A stretch of 64,000 nt of DNA from Halichondria panicea (lineage: Eukaryota > Porifera > Demospongiae > Suberitida > Halichondriidae): the NCBI RefSeq assembly GCF_963675165.1, contig NC_087382.1, positions 1,550,001-1,614,000 on the forward strand. Reading direction: 5' to 3'. Under the pieces are notes generated by a model. The model saw only the letters and a program-made list of their open reading frames with translations, was not told where the DNA came from and made no database searches. The translations under genes and the position numbers were made by a program. Shown one piece after another: positions 1-12,077 of the stretch. Position 1 is the stretch's first letter. Each line of letters opens with the position of its first letter.

Positions 1-386
1 ACCTCGAATCTAATAACTACTTTTGCGGTTCTTGTCTCGAGGATAATGAAGGATAATGAATCATTCTGTTTCTATTTAAGTGTAATCCAATTTTATTTGC
101 TAAACCACACCCAAAACGTCCTATCCGGCCGTATAATATACATATAAAAACCTTGTTTGGGACACAGCCAGCACTGGCCGGTAAACGGAATAGCGAGTAG
201 CCATACTTCAGGGTGAGTTTTGTGCAGAAAACATATAGATAGTATTCCGTGCCAAGCCAAATGGCCGGTATATCGAGGTGGCCGTACTTCAGAGAGCCGG
301 AATAGCGAGAGTCTACTGTATACACATGCAGAATTAATCCATTTTGATAATTAGATGATTATATTAAATCAATGCACAACTTTTAC

Positions 387-764
387 CGGTTGGGATGATG
401 CAAATCCGAGCACAAAGAGCAACCATGTGAGAGCATGCAGTGACTACAGCCAGGACCAATCCAATCTAACATGGTATATAGGTGCATGCTAACTTTGACG
501 TCAAAATGATCAGCATGCATGAAAGTATATTTTAGCTGTAATAATAATAATAATTATTATAGGAGCAATAGAATTCAATGTTGCATTCTATTGCTCCTAT
601 ACTATATCACTCCTGACTACAGTTAAAATCGCATCGAGGCATCATTACTGGTAAAACTGCTTTATACAAGCAGCTAACTTCAATGTCAGACATTTAATAG
701 CTATGCTAGTATAGAAGCAATAGAATGCAACAACATGCACCTTTCTTGCTAGTCCTTCCAACAT
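387..764 (-). pseudogene. Small 4-TM protein, copy 1 (broken, exons 1-2 only)
   Basis: This is the first of nine minus-strand copies of one small membrane-protein gene. Exon 1 (764-741) encodes MLEGLARK and ends at a GT donor. Exon 2 (465-387) encodes the first membrane span, but it is 79 nt long instead of the 75 nt seen in intact copies. The extra 4 bases (ATGC) inside it shift the frame. Exons 3-5 are not present between 1 and 386. They would lie beyond the window edge, because the exon 2-3 intron of copy 6 is 1.2 kb. The flanks match those of copy 7 (34110-34760), so the two are segmental duplicates. Seen: exon homology and the 4-bp insertion. Inferred: loss of function. Confidence 0.7.
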
Positions 765-859
765 CTTATTGCAGAGCGCAGTAGAAGCAACAGCAGAAGT
801 ATTCACTCAGTCAGTAGTGAACAGCATGTAAATTGTGAGACACTCTCCAAAAGGAATTG

Positions 860-867
860 TTTTTATA
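860..867 (-). promoter_or_regulatory. TATA-like box upstream of 4-TM copy 1
   Basis: TATAAAAA reads on the minus strand about 96 bp upstream of the copy 1 start codon. The block around it (CTCTCCAAAA next to TTTTTATAGAGG on the plus strand) recurs at the same place upstream of copies 5, 7 and 9, with weaker versions at copies 2 and 6. The conservation across duplicates may be simple co-duplication. Confidence 0.45.
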
Positions 868-979
868 GAGGCAACAGGCTTCATCTTCCACTAGCCTCGC
901 ACTTTCCCCATCTTCCTTTCTTCATTATATATAAGGAGGCTACATCTCCACCTCAGATGATTATTCTCAAGTTTCCCAT

Positions 980-1519
980 TAGCCTCGAGACCAGGCCGAT
1001 TAAAATACGCCTCGAGACCAGGCCGAGTCTCTATTGCATGGCCAGTATCTGGGTAACTCGTTATACTTTAGTAAATCTTTGTAAAATTATACCGTAAACT
1101 AGTTGTTTACTATTTTCTTTCCGTATCAAATATTTGTCTCCTGTGAAGCTGTGGCTTATGCTCTCTATTGCGTTGTCTAGAAGACTTGCTGGCTAGCTGT
1201 GGCCCTCTATGGTGTTGTCGAGAAGGCTTGCACACTAGTCTGAAGTCAGAAGAAGCTCTCATTTGTACAGAAACCAAGTTCAAAACATCACGACCATCCA
1301 ACCATCATAGAGGTAGATGAGAGCCTCTTTTTGTTTCAGACTAGTGTGCAAGCCTTCTCGACAATACCATTGAGTGCCACAGCTAGCTAGCTAGGCTATA
1401 AAGCTTCAAGTACATAGACTATGTCATAGTGGATAGTACGTGGGCGTGTATGGACCACGCCTATGATTAATTACACATGCATGCCAAGGCCGTATTTTAA
1501 TCGGCCTGGATTCGAGGCT
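980..1519. mobile_element. 540-bp TAGCC-family element with 10-bp TSD
   Basis: The ends are TAGCCTCGAGACCAGG on the left and its near-perfect inverted copy on the right, giving inverted repeats of about 30 bp that finish in GATTAAAATACG. AGTTTCCCAT flanks both ends (970-979 and 1520-1529), an exact 10-bp target duplication. The related locus at 34690-34740 lacks the insertion. Inside is a second inverted repeat (around 1190-1245 against 1338-1390) and no convincing ORF. It is the largest exactly delimited member of the family described at 20214. Confidence 0.8.
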
Positions 1520-1611
1520 AGTTTCCCATAGGAACGCTGAAACAGTTTGTTTTAAATACGATCTTTACCTTATTGCGCGTTGTTGAACGCCATCCTACAT
1601 TGTAGCCTTTT

Positions 1612-1628
1612 GGGGGGGGGGGGGGGGG
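1612..1628. repeat. Poly-G run
   Basis: A run of 17 G. Its exact length is unreliable in a draft assembly. Confidence 0.9.
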
Positions 1629-1784
1629 CCTCGAATCCCAGAACTAGCTGCTCTCTCACAAGTATATCTTGGCCGCATATTCTGCAATAAAAAAGTACTA
1701 AGCCGATATAATTATATAATAATTATGTATAGGATTATAATTCTATAACACACATAATATTGTTGTTTTTATGTCATAGGATGA

Positions 1785-2402
1785 GTACGCAACTCCAATA
1801 GACTGTATCAAGAGTTCATTAGGAAGAGTACGCAACTCCACTTAAAACCATAGGGGGCGTTTCTCCAACCTGCGTCACAACCACATGTTGACAACATTGT
1901 TGTTGTATAAACTGTGAAATCAAATTTGCAATGAATAACATAGTGAAGATTGTGATAATTATCACTAATGTTATTCATTTACAACTGCCAGTAGGAAGGC
2001 AACGAATAACATAGTTACTCATTGCCTTTCCTGCTAGTTGCGGTTACAACAGCCAGTATCTGTGACGTAAGATTGGAGGAATGCTTTTTGTACAGTCTAT
2101 TGGAGTTGCGTACTCTTCCTAATGAACTCTTGACTATTACACAAAAAGCATTCCTCCAGTCTTACGTCACAGATACTAGCTGTTGTAACCACAACTAGCA
2201 GAAAGGCAATAGTAACTATATGCCTTTCCTATACTGTGGCAGTTACTGTGGCAGTTGTAAATGAATAACATTAGTGATAATTATCACAATCATCACTATG
2301 TTATTCATTGCATATTTGATTTCACAGTAAGTTTTATACAACAGCATGTGGTTGCGACGTAGGTTGGAAGAAACGCCCCCTATATTGGAGTTGTGTACTC
2401 TT
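1785..2402. mobile_element. Foldback element with nested inverted repeats
   Basis: The left arm (about 1823-2090) reads back as the complement of the right arm (about 2100-2402). The shared blocks include GGGGGCGTTTCT, AACCACATG, a 40-bp stretch around AATGAATAACATAG, and GATAATTATCACTAATG. The outer unit GAGTACGCAACTCC occurs at 1785-1835 and inverted at 2092-2131 and 2384-2402, which suggests one foldback element inserted in another. No ORF of note. Confidence 0.7.
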
Positions 2403-2416
2403 CCTCTTTTTTTTAT

Positions 2417-2830
2417 TTAACCTGCATGGGAAAGGGTAGCACAATAGGCTGTTAGGCCTCTTAAGGGTGCTCCCCATAACACAAATAAAAACGCAAATAA
2501 AAATACTGTTTGAAATGCATGAGAGGTTAAAAGGTGAGATTGTAGGGCTACTTTAAAACTAGTGAGAGAACTACTACATACAACAGAGCTAGGCAGAGAG
2601 TTCCACAAAAAACAATTATTTACAAAAAAAGAATATCATTCTATAACAGTTAACTCCAGCATGTTTACAAAGTAATAAGGTATTTGTGTGATCTTATGGT
2701 GGATGTTGGGGGTATAAAAATGATTAAAGGACAGACAGTCTACAGGTTGTTAATTATCTTATAATTATATTTGACAGCTTGAAAGAGAAAGATAGTCTCT
2801 ACGCTGTTCAAGTGATAGCCATTATTATAA
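2417..2830 (-). pseudogene. 3' remnant of a non-LTR retrotransposon (reverse transcriptase C-terminus)
   Basis: The minus-strand ORF at 2608-2417 contains WNSLPSSVVCSSSLTSFK, the very common C-terminal motif of LINE reverse transcriptases (usually RVWNSLP followed by SSLSSFKxxL). Broken frames upstream to 2830 read like LEQRRDYLSF and KIINNL, which also belong to that region. An A-rich stretch on the minus strand (T-run at about 2406-2413) follows, as expected for a LINE 3' end, and abuts the foldback element. Stops and frame changes show it is dead. The clade (CR1, L2 or RTE) cannot be decided from this piece. Confidence 0.6.
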
Positions 2831-4549
2831 TATCTTGATATAATGAATAAAAAATTATTATGAGAAACCGCCCCAGTGTGCATGTATATAGGGGAATCTA
2901 CCATCAATATTCATGGTGGGAAGATCAAAGACAAGATTCTGCATGGCAACAACAAGTATGCTCGGTATTTACGTCCTCTCAATTGATTTTTAAGAGTTGC
3001 TACATAATATGTTATTGTAGATCTATAACCCTTATTTTATGTTATGAACACTCAACACAATGCATGGCCATGCATGCATGCAGGCCACCACCTCTCAAGC
3101 TCACCAGCCATGCATGCAGCATGCAATATAGCAATCACTATGCATGATATGAAGAAATAAACTCACCGCAGAAAATAAACGTTCATTGTGGACAGTATAT
3201 ACAAACACAGCTTTTATAATCAGTTTTAGCATAATTATTGGTGTCTAAAGGGAATAATTATAATAGGCATCAATGTTCATTTTTGGTAAAGATCATTACA
3301 TTAAGTTTTGCATAACGATGTTCTCATTGCAAAAAAATTAATGGCTGAAAGTGAATATTCGTCAGCAAGATAATTAACACTGAAAATCTTGATTATAAAG
3401 TCCGTTGTGTGCTATATTTATGTCTACGTCTTAATTTTGTTATGTCACATCTTTTGGGAATAATCTGAGAATAATCGGATTTTTTATGAGAATACGAACA
3501 TTTTTCAGAATAGAATAATGAGTTAAAAAAAGCCTAATTTATCATAAAGGGCCTATATAATAGTTAGCTCTTATTGACTAGTGTACTATATGCCATGGTG
3601 GTTGATGCCCGGATAGCAAAATTAGCAGCACTCAAGCGGTTTGACATAATTATTATTAATTATGTGATTTAGCTATAATTATATAGGCGATACAGGATCT
3701 GTGGAGTAAGACGCTCCATCCTGGTTTTGTATATCGACGTTCCCATGGCTTGAAGGTGGACAGTTCCAGTCAGCTAGATAGTGCATGAACACTGACTCAG
3801 AGAATTACACTGTGTGTTTATATTATCTGCGTCTTAATTTTGTCTTATGTCACATTTTGGGGACTATATAATGTGGTGCACCATGCATGCACTTCATAAG
3901 TTATGCGCCTCGCAGATGTCGTAATTAGGAGTTGAAGCTAATATACATGATAATTATGTGTCTATATACTGTATTAATACCGGTATATATATAAGGTGCC
4001 ACTCATATACATGCAGTCTCTATATAATCTTGAAACAGTTTATACAATCTGTTTTGAATCTAGAGTTGCATGGGCGCCAAATGAAACCATCAAAGCTGGA
4101 ACTTTGACGTGGCCATTACTCTAAATAAGGCGACAGTTAAGTGAGGCTCATGTGTTTTTCTCCGTTCCCTTTGTGCGCTCATTTTTGTGGCGCAAAAATT
4201 ACAGTAAGAGCTGACCATGCACTATAAATGCACTTAAACTTTGCATGAGGAATGCAACACACCATTAGATAGACACTATACAAAGGGCAACACAATGCAT
4301 GGATGAGGTTTGTGGATCTGAATATGTATTTATACCTGCATGTTCTCTATAACAACATAATGGTGGCATGTACTGGGTGTAAGAATGTTGTGCGGGATCT
4401 AAAAGGAAACGCACCCACAACATATAATTATAATTAATATAGTAGACTATTATAAAGGTCAAGACTTTTTTGTTTTAAATTTCTGCTTTGCATGGACTGC
4501 ATGTAAAAAATAGTTTTATCATGGTGCTTGCTTGAGCACTTCATATAGA
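2831..4549. other. Gene-poor spacer rich in GCATGC words
   Basis: I find no exon that can be joined to a gene. The stretch is AT-rich with many TGCATGCA and TATAATTATA words. Part of it (about 4260-4420) resembles the TACTGGGTGTGAG module described at 16593. Confidence 0.5.
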
Positions 4550-4761
4550 TACCGTATATAGAGGGTATATTTCGAGGGTGTAAATGTTCGTGGTTTTTGC
4601 GGATTATGCATGAATCGCGAACATTTATAACCGCGAATTTAATATTCCATGCATGCATGCTGCAAAAAAGGCGCTATTCCACGAAAATTAAATCCGCGAA
4701 AACCTTTCTAAAGGCACATCCACGAAAATGTATACCCTCGAAATATACCCGCTATACGGTA
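4550..4761. mobile_element. MITE with TACCGTATA termini (TA target)
   Basis: The left end TACCGTATATAGAGGG and right end CCCGCTATACGGTA are imperfect inverted repeats, followed inward by GTATATTTCGAGGGTGT and ACACCCTCGAAATATAC-like blocks. TA at both borders suggests a Tc1/mariner-type TA duplication. A related element is at 25399-25603. Confidence 0.6.
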
Positions 4762-5207
4762 GTCCATATAATTTATTATCATCATGCAGACTGCATGTAT
4801 AATAGTCTCTATAATAAATGCATGTATCGATAGAGAGATCGAGGGGTGTACATGCATGCATGCACACAAAAACAGTATAATTATGATAATGTGCATGCAT
4901 ACATGTAGTGTTTATTCATAACATGCATGCCATGCTATTATATCAAGTGAGTAATCAGATAAACAGTTACCACACATTGTGCGAGCTGTTTTTCTATTAT
5001 TGGTGCTGTTGCTGCTGCCGGCCAAACGTTGCATTATAATTATCATTGTTAAAAAAAATTATTATTGCATACAGTAAAAGTATAATTAGCTATAACTATA
5101 ACACAATTGTTGTATTCTATTATCAACAAACTAAAAGTCAATAACAATGTTTGTTAAGTTTAAACAATCATGCATGCATGCAGGTTCAAGTCACTTTTCT
5201 GACTTTG

Positions 5208-6307
5208 CTAGTATTTTTCGCTGTTGCTGTTGGCTTCAGGAACTTCATAAAACGTCCATGACATCATCATACTAGTCTGCATGTATAATAAAATGATTAT
5301 ATAATTATATATAATTATAGAGACTGAGGGGGAGTTATTGGTATAATTATACAGTGCATGGTTATACATGTAAACTATATCCCTCAGTGCATGCATGCAC
5401 ATAATAGCTAATTATATATCTGTGGTTACTATATATATACAGTTGGTTTGTAGATCCTATATATATATATTAGTCTGTCTAGGATAATTATGGCATTTCT
5501 GCATGGGTATACAACAACAAAAACTACACTGCACAGTCCACACTCACCCATGACAGTGTGGCTAGTAGTGCACCAGCAAACTGGAGGTTCAGAGAATGGC
5601 TCACAAAACCAGATCTGATGGAAAGTAATCCTATCCCATTGATGTATAAGATCATTCCCAGACAGAGAAGAAACAGGACGCTGAAAAATGTTGTCTGAAA
5701 TAAACTGTTAAGGACCACATGCATGCAGTGTATATTGAAGACTATATAATAGTGTATGCACATGCATGCAGGTCTATAATATAATATATTCGGGCAAAGT
5801 AACTATAATTATATAGGTCTTATAATTATAACGGATACAATGGTCCCGATAATCTTAGCCACAGATCCTGACATGCTGAGAGCATGAACAACTCCCAGCA
5901 CAATGGTTGGAATACCCAGCAGGGAGATAATAAAATGAGGGAAGAACACAGAGCCTTGTGCAGCAGGTATACCTGAGAAATTCTGCAACAGAAATAACCA
6001 TGCATGCATGCAGTTAATTTTAATATTAGTGCATGAGCCATGCCACAGTATATAGCTCAGCTGCGTCCTCATGCATGCATGCACTATAATCATAGATTCA
6101 GTGTAGCAAGCTATACATAATTATATATAATTCTTGTATATACCGGGGCAGCCAATCCAAATCCAATCACGAAGAGCAGCCATGGGAGAGCAGTGACTCC
6201 GGCCAGGACCAATCCAATCTAGAATGGCAAATTATTTATAGCATGGTAAAAGTTAAGGAGCAATAGAATGCAACAAATGATACCTTTCTTGCTAATCCTG
6301 CCAACAT
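5208..6307 (-). CDS. Small 4-TM protein, copy 2 (intact, 152 aa)
   Basis: Five exons join cleanly: 6307-6284, 6218-6144, 5982-5839, 5694-5548 and 5276-5208. Their lengths are 24, 75, 144, 147 and 69 nt, and every intron is phase 0 with GT-AG borders. The 152-aa product starts MLAGLARK. It has four hydrophobic stretches: exon 2 (LPWLLFVIGFGL), exon 3 (FIISLLGIPTIVLGVVHAL), the start of exon 4 (FFSVLFLLCLGMIL) and the end of exon 4 (LQFAGALLATLSW). The tail WTFYEVPEANSNSEKY is short and probably cytoplasmic. Function is unknown and I do not recognise a named family. Exon 4 is identical to that of copy 5 while exon 3 is closest to copy 9, which suggests gene conversion. The start was chosen because the same ATG context AATAAAATG recurs in other copies. 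Confidence 0.8.
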
Positions 6308-6388
6308 TTTTATTGCAGAGCCCAGTAGAAAAGGTAGTAGGAAATATTCAGTCAGTAGTACATGTAGCAATCACAAATTAAATCCATG

Positions 6389-6396
6389 TTTTTATA
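6389..6396 (-). promoter_or_regulatory. TATA-like box of 4-TM copy 2
   Basis: TATAAAAA on the minus strand lies about 85 bp upstream of the copy 2 start codon, matching the position of similar boxes in copies 1, 5 and 9. Confidence 0.45.
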
Positions 6397-6871
6397 GAGA
6401 TCAGAAGATCATACTGAGCATGCGCAGAAAGCAACTGCTATAACAACTATTTTTTGTCTGGAAATTTTTTTTGGAGGTTGCAGGGCCTTACCACCAGTCC
6501 GGAAACCTTGATCACTTTTTCCTAGGTGAATAGGCAATGGTCGTCACTACAGTAAACACATAAGCAAAAAAATGCTGTGAACTTCTTCTGCAGTGCAAAA
6601 CATACAAGCATGCTAGAACTATAAGTGATCAAGACTATTAGTCTATAAGTGTTGCATGCTATCATTGCTATGGCAAGAGAGAATCACTTTCAAGTCTTCC
6701 AGACCAAGCTCCCAGCTAACAATTTTTTGTTCCCCAAGCAATCATTTGAAAAGTCCAAACCAGTTCTGGTCTTGCAAAATATACAACTTTGCTGTTTCTC
6801 CATCATGATGAGAATCAAGATGTTGTGTTCTGTAACATTTGTGTTAGGCTAAATAGAATCTAGTCCAGCAG

Positions 6872-6916
6872 TAGCCTCGAATCAAGGCCGATTTTAATCG
6901 GCCTGGTCTCGAGGCT
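6872..6916. mobile_element. TAGCC-family palindromic micro-element
   Basis: A 45-bp near-palindrome that starts TAGCCTCGA and ends TCGAGGCT, with GGCCGATTTTAATCGGCC at its centre. The flanks AGTCCAGCAG and AGTTCAACAG match at 8 of 10 bases, consistent with an ageing 10-bp target duplication. Confidence 0.7.
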
Positions 6917-7182
6917 AGTTCAACAGTAGAGAAGGGGCGTAACCAACAATAACCTGAAGTGGGCGTGGCCCAGAAAAATTCTGCGCGCTGCGCGCGCCTA
7001 TTTCATAACTAGCCTGAATCCAGGCAGTTTTTTTGTTTTTTTTGCAGGCCCCAGGTGAGGTAAAAATAATTATTAGAGAATGACAAGGGTATACACGTAA
7101 AATAGTAGATTATTATTGTTACTGTCCTGTGAGATGGGGTTTCAGGTCGATCTCAATGGGTGTCCTGGCTGCATGTCCCACC

Positions 7183-7382
7183 NNNNNNNNNNNNNNNNNN
7201 NNNNNNNNNNNNNNNNNNNNNNNNNNNNNNNNNNNNNNNNNNNNNNNNNNNNNNNNNNNNNNNNNNNNNNNNNNNNNNNNNNNNNNNNNNNNNNNNNNNN
7301 NNNNNNNNNNNNNNNNNNNNNNNNNNNNNNNNNNNNNNNNNNNNNNNNNNNNNNNNNNNNNNNNNNNNNNNNNNNNNNNNNN
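7183..7382. other. Assembly gap (200 N)
   Basis: 200 undetermined bases. The gap sits at the left edge of the first of two direct repeats, so the copy number of that repeat is uncertain. Confidence 0.99.
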
Positions 7383-8144
7383 TTGTCTTTATTTGCTCCA
7401 AGCTCATGTGATGTCTAACCTGCAACTACACCCAGTTGATCAGTCATAATGTGTCACAGGGGCGTGGCAATTTACACTACTACACAACAGAAACCAATAA
7501 AATCAGCTAAAATCACCATTTTTGACAAGAAGGGCCGCTCGAGCCAAGACAGAACTCTTTCAGCTACTGTGAGTTAGTACACACGAAAAGTATACTATTG
7601 GAGTACATGCTCTCCAAAAATCAGACCTTAACTAGCATGAACTCGAAAAATCAATGCCTAACACATTTGGCACTATAAATTTACAAAACTTTGTATATCT
7701 CAGAACTTACTAGTAGCCTGTGGTGATTTTGCTCCATTTTGCTGCTCTTTGCCCGTTTTTGCTGACGTAAGCAATGATATTCATTGATTTGTGACATCAC
7801 AAATCATCTTGTCTTTATTTGCTCCAAGCTCATGTGATGTCTAACCTGCAACTACACCCAGTTGTCAGTCATAATGTGTCACAGGGGCGTGGCAATTTAC
7901 ACTTCTACGCAACAGAAACCAATAAAATCAGCTAAAATCACCATTTTTGACAAGAAGGGCCGATCGAGCCAAGACAGAACTCTTTCAGCTACTGTGAGTT
8001 AGTACACACGAAAAGTATACTATTGGAGTACATGCTCTCCAAAAATCAGACCTTAACTAGCATGAACTCGAAAAATCAATGCCTAACACATTTGGCACTA
8101 TAAATTTACAAAACTTTGTATATCTCAGAACTTACTAGTAGCCT
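7383..8144. repeat. Pair of long direct repeats
   Basis: About 335 bp starting TTGTCTTTATTTGCTCCAAG at 7383 recurs almost unchanged at 7809-8144, separated by about 90 bp. Both contain ACAGAACTCTTTCAGCTACT and end in CTTACTAGTAGCCTG. Because one copy touches the N gap, the pair could be real or a misassembly. No protein-coding sequence is evident. Confidence 0.8.
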
Positions 8145-8465
8145 GCACTTCTGTAAGAGCTCAAAAAATGCGCAAGGTGATGAAGTACTTGCATAACAAA
8201 TTTCAGATCTTAACTCAAACATATAAGATAGTTCTATGCCTAACATATTTTCAATGTACACATATTGTAGCAGCCATCTTGGAGTGATGATGTCATATGA
8301 TGTAACAGGTGGTGGTCCAATGGAAGCGCCAAGAGTTGAACTTTCAGTACCTGCACTCAAATTGTTCCAATCACATTTAGTTTAGAAGATATTCACAAAA
8401 ACGTAAAAAATCAAAAGTTCTACTCTCTTTGGTTGTTGCACTGTAGGCACTATCAAGTAGCAACT

Positions 8466-8509
8466 TAGCCTCGAGACCAGGCATATTTATTTGGCCTGGA
8501 TTCGAGGCT
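8466..8509. mobile_element. TAGCC-family palindromic micro-element, exact 10-bp TSD
   Basis: A 44-bp near-palindrome, TAGCCTCGAGACCAGG on the left and CCTGGATTCGAGGCT on the right. AGTAGCAACT occurs directly on both sides (8456-8465 and 8510-8519), an exact 10-bp target duplication. Confidence 0.8.
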
Positions 8510-8566
8510 AGTAGCAACTGTGAACTTTTATGTGGTTGTAGCAACTGCATGTGATCTACCAACTAG

Positions 8567-9130
8567 GAGATCTACCATGATGTTGAATTAGAGCCAACGC
8601 TGCAACCGCTCACCGGTGAAAGGCTATCTCACCGCATAGCAAACACAGAAGATGGAGTGAGGCTGGATGTTAAAGCCCGTGGGTTTTGGGACAGGATGCA
8701 ATGTGCATTTTTTGACATTAGGGTTTTTTACCCCAACGCACAAAGTAATCGCTCAGCCCAGTTATCCACAGCATACAACAAACACGAATCGGAAAAAAGA
8801 CGCGTATATGGCCACAGAGTCAGGGATATAGAACATGGCTCATTCTCTCCCTTGGTATTCTCCTCATCTGGAGGTATGGGCAAAGAAGCCAAGATTGTGT
8901 TCAAGAGGATAGCATCACTCGTGTCTGTTAAGAGGGACACCCCATACTCCAAAGTGATTAATTGGATTCGCTGCAGGCTCTCATTTTCGCTCTTAAGATC
9001 ATCACTTCTATGCATTCGTGGCACACGCTCCCACACCCACAATGCGCTGAAAAACAGTGACATTTCAATTTTCTGCGCACTTAAGGCCCGGGTCCAGATT
9101 TCACTACCAAAATTTACACTATGTTCATAC
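8567..9130 (+). pseudogene. C-terminal fragment of a retroelement-type protein (endonuclease-like)
   Basis: One open frame runs from 8567 (after a TAG) through 9130. It holds EPTLQPLTGE, then RLDVKARGFWDR, AFFDIRVF, FSSSGGMGKEA, FKRIASL and RCRLSFSLLRSS. I recall this string of motifs as the C-terminal part of polyprotein-like, retroelement-related genes in cnidarian and mollusc genomes, next to reverse transcriptase. The D-x-K and FDIRV spacing resembles a PD-(D/E)xK endonuclease, but that is inference. No reverse transcriptase is upstream, so the copy is truncated. The first reading is family memory and was not tested by a search. Confidence 0.5.
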
Positions 9131-11318
9131 TGCTGTATTATTTGCAATATACAGTGTATGCTGCATCAAAATGATCCAAAATGAAGCTCAATGTTTTCTT
9201 TTTCCAAAAAACTAATTAGCTTAATTCAATTATGCTAATTAGTCCCATAAATGGTGATGACGTCATGCCACTTTCAGAAAGCAAATACGGCGTTGAAGAT
9301 GCTAAGATCAAGCTTCAAAAACAAGGCTAGATGAACATCTCATAGCTAGGTAGACTCTACTAGTATCCTTGATGGGAAGAGTAGGAGTTATTGTATTTTT
9401 GAGATACACAAAATAGCCTACCTCTAGGGTGGCTGTCAGAGCTAAAGAAGCTAGCATAGCTAAGAAAGTTTTGGACATTTTTACTTCCCATCAAGGAAAC
9501 ATAATCATAACAACATACTCTATCTTTTGAGGGCCTAAACAGCTACTCTTACCTTGTTTAAGTCCGCCGTATTTGTTGCCAAAGATAATCTATAACAAAG
9601 CAGCTAGACACAGGAGTTTCCTGCTGCGCAAGACAGAGTGCAGCCAAACAAGAAAGTTAGGAGGAGATCTCAGGGACAATTCAGGTAAATCTTAGCATGT
9701 TGTTTGTGTAGACCATGATTACCTATGAATCTGCTTTTGCGCAGCTGGATTTCATCAGTATATGATATGTACATCAGGATTCCAGGAAAAGATAGGATCT
9801 AACTAAGCTGGAACAAATCCTCTTTTTATAATTTAGTTTTACAAGGAAAGTTCATGTTAATTGGTCACATGATCTTTATTTTCATTTAAATTATTATGAC
9901 AAAACATTATGTGCAATTACTATGTTTAATATTGAATACTTTTCGATGTATGTGATGGCTAATTTTTGATTCTGGACGTGCCTTAATACCCCTGAGAGGC
10001 CGTATTTTAATCGGCGTGGATTTGAGGCTAGCATAAGACTATACCTATATAATTATAGACTGAGATACAATTGGCTCGATTATCTTAAAAGCACGAGCAT
10101 GTATACGTGGGTTGAACATGCACTGTTGCCGCATGTGTCACCTATATATATATATACTTTTGTGCTCTTTTCCATAATTATTGTGGGGTTTTCAATTTTC
10201 TATAGTGGTGGTTTGTATCTAGTTGGTTGGATTCCACCCAACTAGTTTGTACCAGAGATTACGTTGACTGTATTCCTGTAACTGTGTACTTTTAAGATTG
10301 GCAACAGTTTTCTTACGCTTTTGGGAGTCCTGGCTGAATGAACAGTTTATCTATTATTTTAAGATAACATTCATTCATGGACTGACTCTCAAACAACTAT
10401 AGAAAAGTGTTGAATTGTCAATCCTAAAGTACATTTGCATGCATATAGTTTATAGCACCTTATAGTTTGAAAGATTTTCCCAAAAGTTATATTCATGCAT
10501 GAGTTGGGGGCCAGTGTCATCATTGCTGCCTTCATGCACACAATTCTTTTTGGCACATATATCTTGCCTTTGATTTGGCAATTTTTTTACTTGCTATTCT
10601 CATTTGCTAGACCTGTTTGTGTTGCATGTATGGATTCTATTATATACAAACCCCTTATACATATTGACTTCATGGAATTGTTTACTCTGTGGTTGATAGA
10701 GAACTTCAGTGCTGCATAATCAGAGACAGGAGTGTGTCTATAAGGTATGTTGGGGATCATATACCCTGATTTTTAAGCCTTGTTTGCAATGTAGATCTAA
10801 TTTAAATTGTAATCTCTCTTTGTGTTATACATGAACAGTCTATAGGCCTCCTATGCCAAATATTCCGAAATAATTGTTTGATAATACGCAGCCTTTTTTA
10901 CAATTTGAAATAGGCACTGTGAAAATTGTATTTAATATTGTATGTCCATTACGCCTGTGCCAAATATTCACCTATTTATATTCATATTCGCCTCTCAAGC
11001 TCACCAACCAGCATGCAATATATATAGCCTGATATAATTTTATGCATGGCTATATTCAACTACAGTGTATATAGCAGCACTCTTTAAACAATAGTAGGCC
11101 TATATGGAGGTTGATTTCACCCATCAGAAATATACTTTAGTTAATTTTGACAATGCAGTGCGAACAATAATAATTATTGTTTTGTATAATGTTCAATAGT
11201 ATTAACAAATCATGCAATCAACAGCTAATCTAATCTACAGGACTGGTCACTGTTATTATATCTAGTATATACTGTTGATTGTTGATGATAGCTTCCTCTG
11301 GCATTTCATAGAAGGCCC
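9131..11318. other. Gene-poor spacer with one TAGCC-family end
   Basis: No joinable exons. GGCCGTATTTTAATCGGC followed by GAGGCTA at about 9997-10028 is a solitary right end of the TAGCC family. A 74-codon hydrophobic ORF at 10495-10719 has no splice context and is probably chance. Confidence 0.4.
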
Positions 11319-11400
11319 TAGCCTCGATCCCAGGCCGAGTTTTCACTTTTATAAAGGTTAGGCGAACAACTATAGGCCTGGTACTAGTTGTCTGCGCATG
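11319..11400. mobile_element. Left end of a TAGCC-family element
   Basis: TAGCCTCGATCCCAGGCCGAG followed by TTTTCACTTTTATAAAGG matches the start of the 79-bp member at 37647. The matching right end was not found nearby, so the element is truncated or much larger. Confidence 0.4.
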
Positions 11401-11859
11401 CGTCAGTCGTTCGTCAGATTCTGCATGACGAATGGATATTCTCGTTCACTTTCGTGACATTTATATTCGTGTACTATCGTGTACTAGAAGTCAGTTCCCG
11501 TTTTATCATTATTGGAATGGCTCTTAGCTGAAGCTTCTCTCTTCTCTGAAGCTTAGAAAACATTATTCTGAAGACTGAACAACAAGGGAAGAGGTATAAA
11601 GCTTTGTCAAGCTTGTTAAGGTCAGATATTTTTGTGTGGGCCCTATGCTATCAAGTCTTGTTCATGTTTGGTATTAAAGATCTAGGTAGACTATAGTATC
11701 ATCATTAATATGGTGGATCAAGTGAAGAGTGTGAGCTAGAGAACTTGGTGCTGCCATCATCAGCTCGTCGACAATGACACTATAACCTGTTTAATACGAG
11801 AAATTTAATATGTATAGATCTACACGTATTTTGAATGTCTACTTCTCTGTACAGGAGCA

Positions 11860-12077
11860 ATGGCTATACTATCCAGCTATCCCAACATTGTTCCTCTTGG
11901 CTATATACTAACGGACGAGACTGGACAGTTTAAGGTAAGGGTTGAACCGTGTTTGGTTTCTTTAATATTGTCCTATACTTACAGGACTGCATGGAGTATG
12001 ACCTGCTCGTTCGAGCGTTGCTGGGTAGCTCAGAGGCATCAAGAGAATCTACGTTTTCTCAAGCAAAGTTTAACTGA
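11860..12077 (+). CDS. Possible two-exon small ORF (55 aa)
   Basis: Exon 11860-11934 (ATG to AAG, then GTAAGG) can be joined in phase 0 to 11985-12077 (after TTACAG), ending in TGA. The product begins MAILSSYPNIVPLGYILTD and ends SREST then FSQAKFN. The 50-bp intron has good GT-AG borders. I do not recognise the product. It may be a real small gene, part of a larger one, or a fragment carried by a repeat. A second frame (12086-12313) follows and is probably untranslated. Confidence 0.3.

Noticed and set aside
2860-3147. 95-codon plus ORF
   Set aside because: No family motif and rich in MHAC from GCATGC words, as in many chance ORFs of this window.
7116-7449. Several ORFs across the N gap
   Set aside because: They are created by translating N; only a few real codons at each edge.
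10495-10719. 74-codon hydrophobic plus ORF
   Set aside because: No splice sites, no paralog in the window, composition of AT-rich noise.
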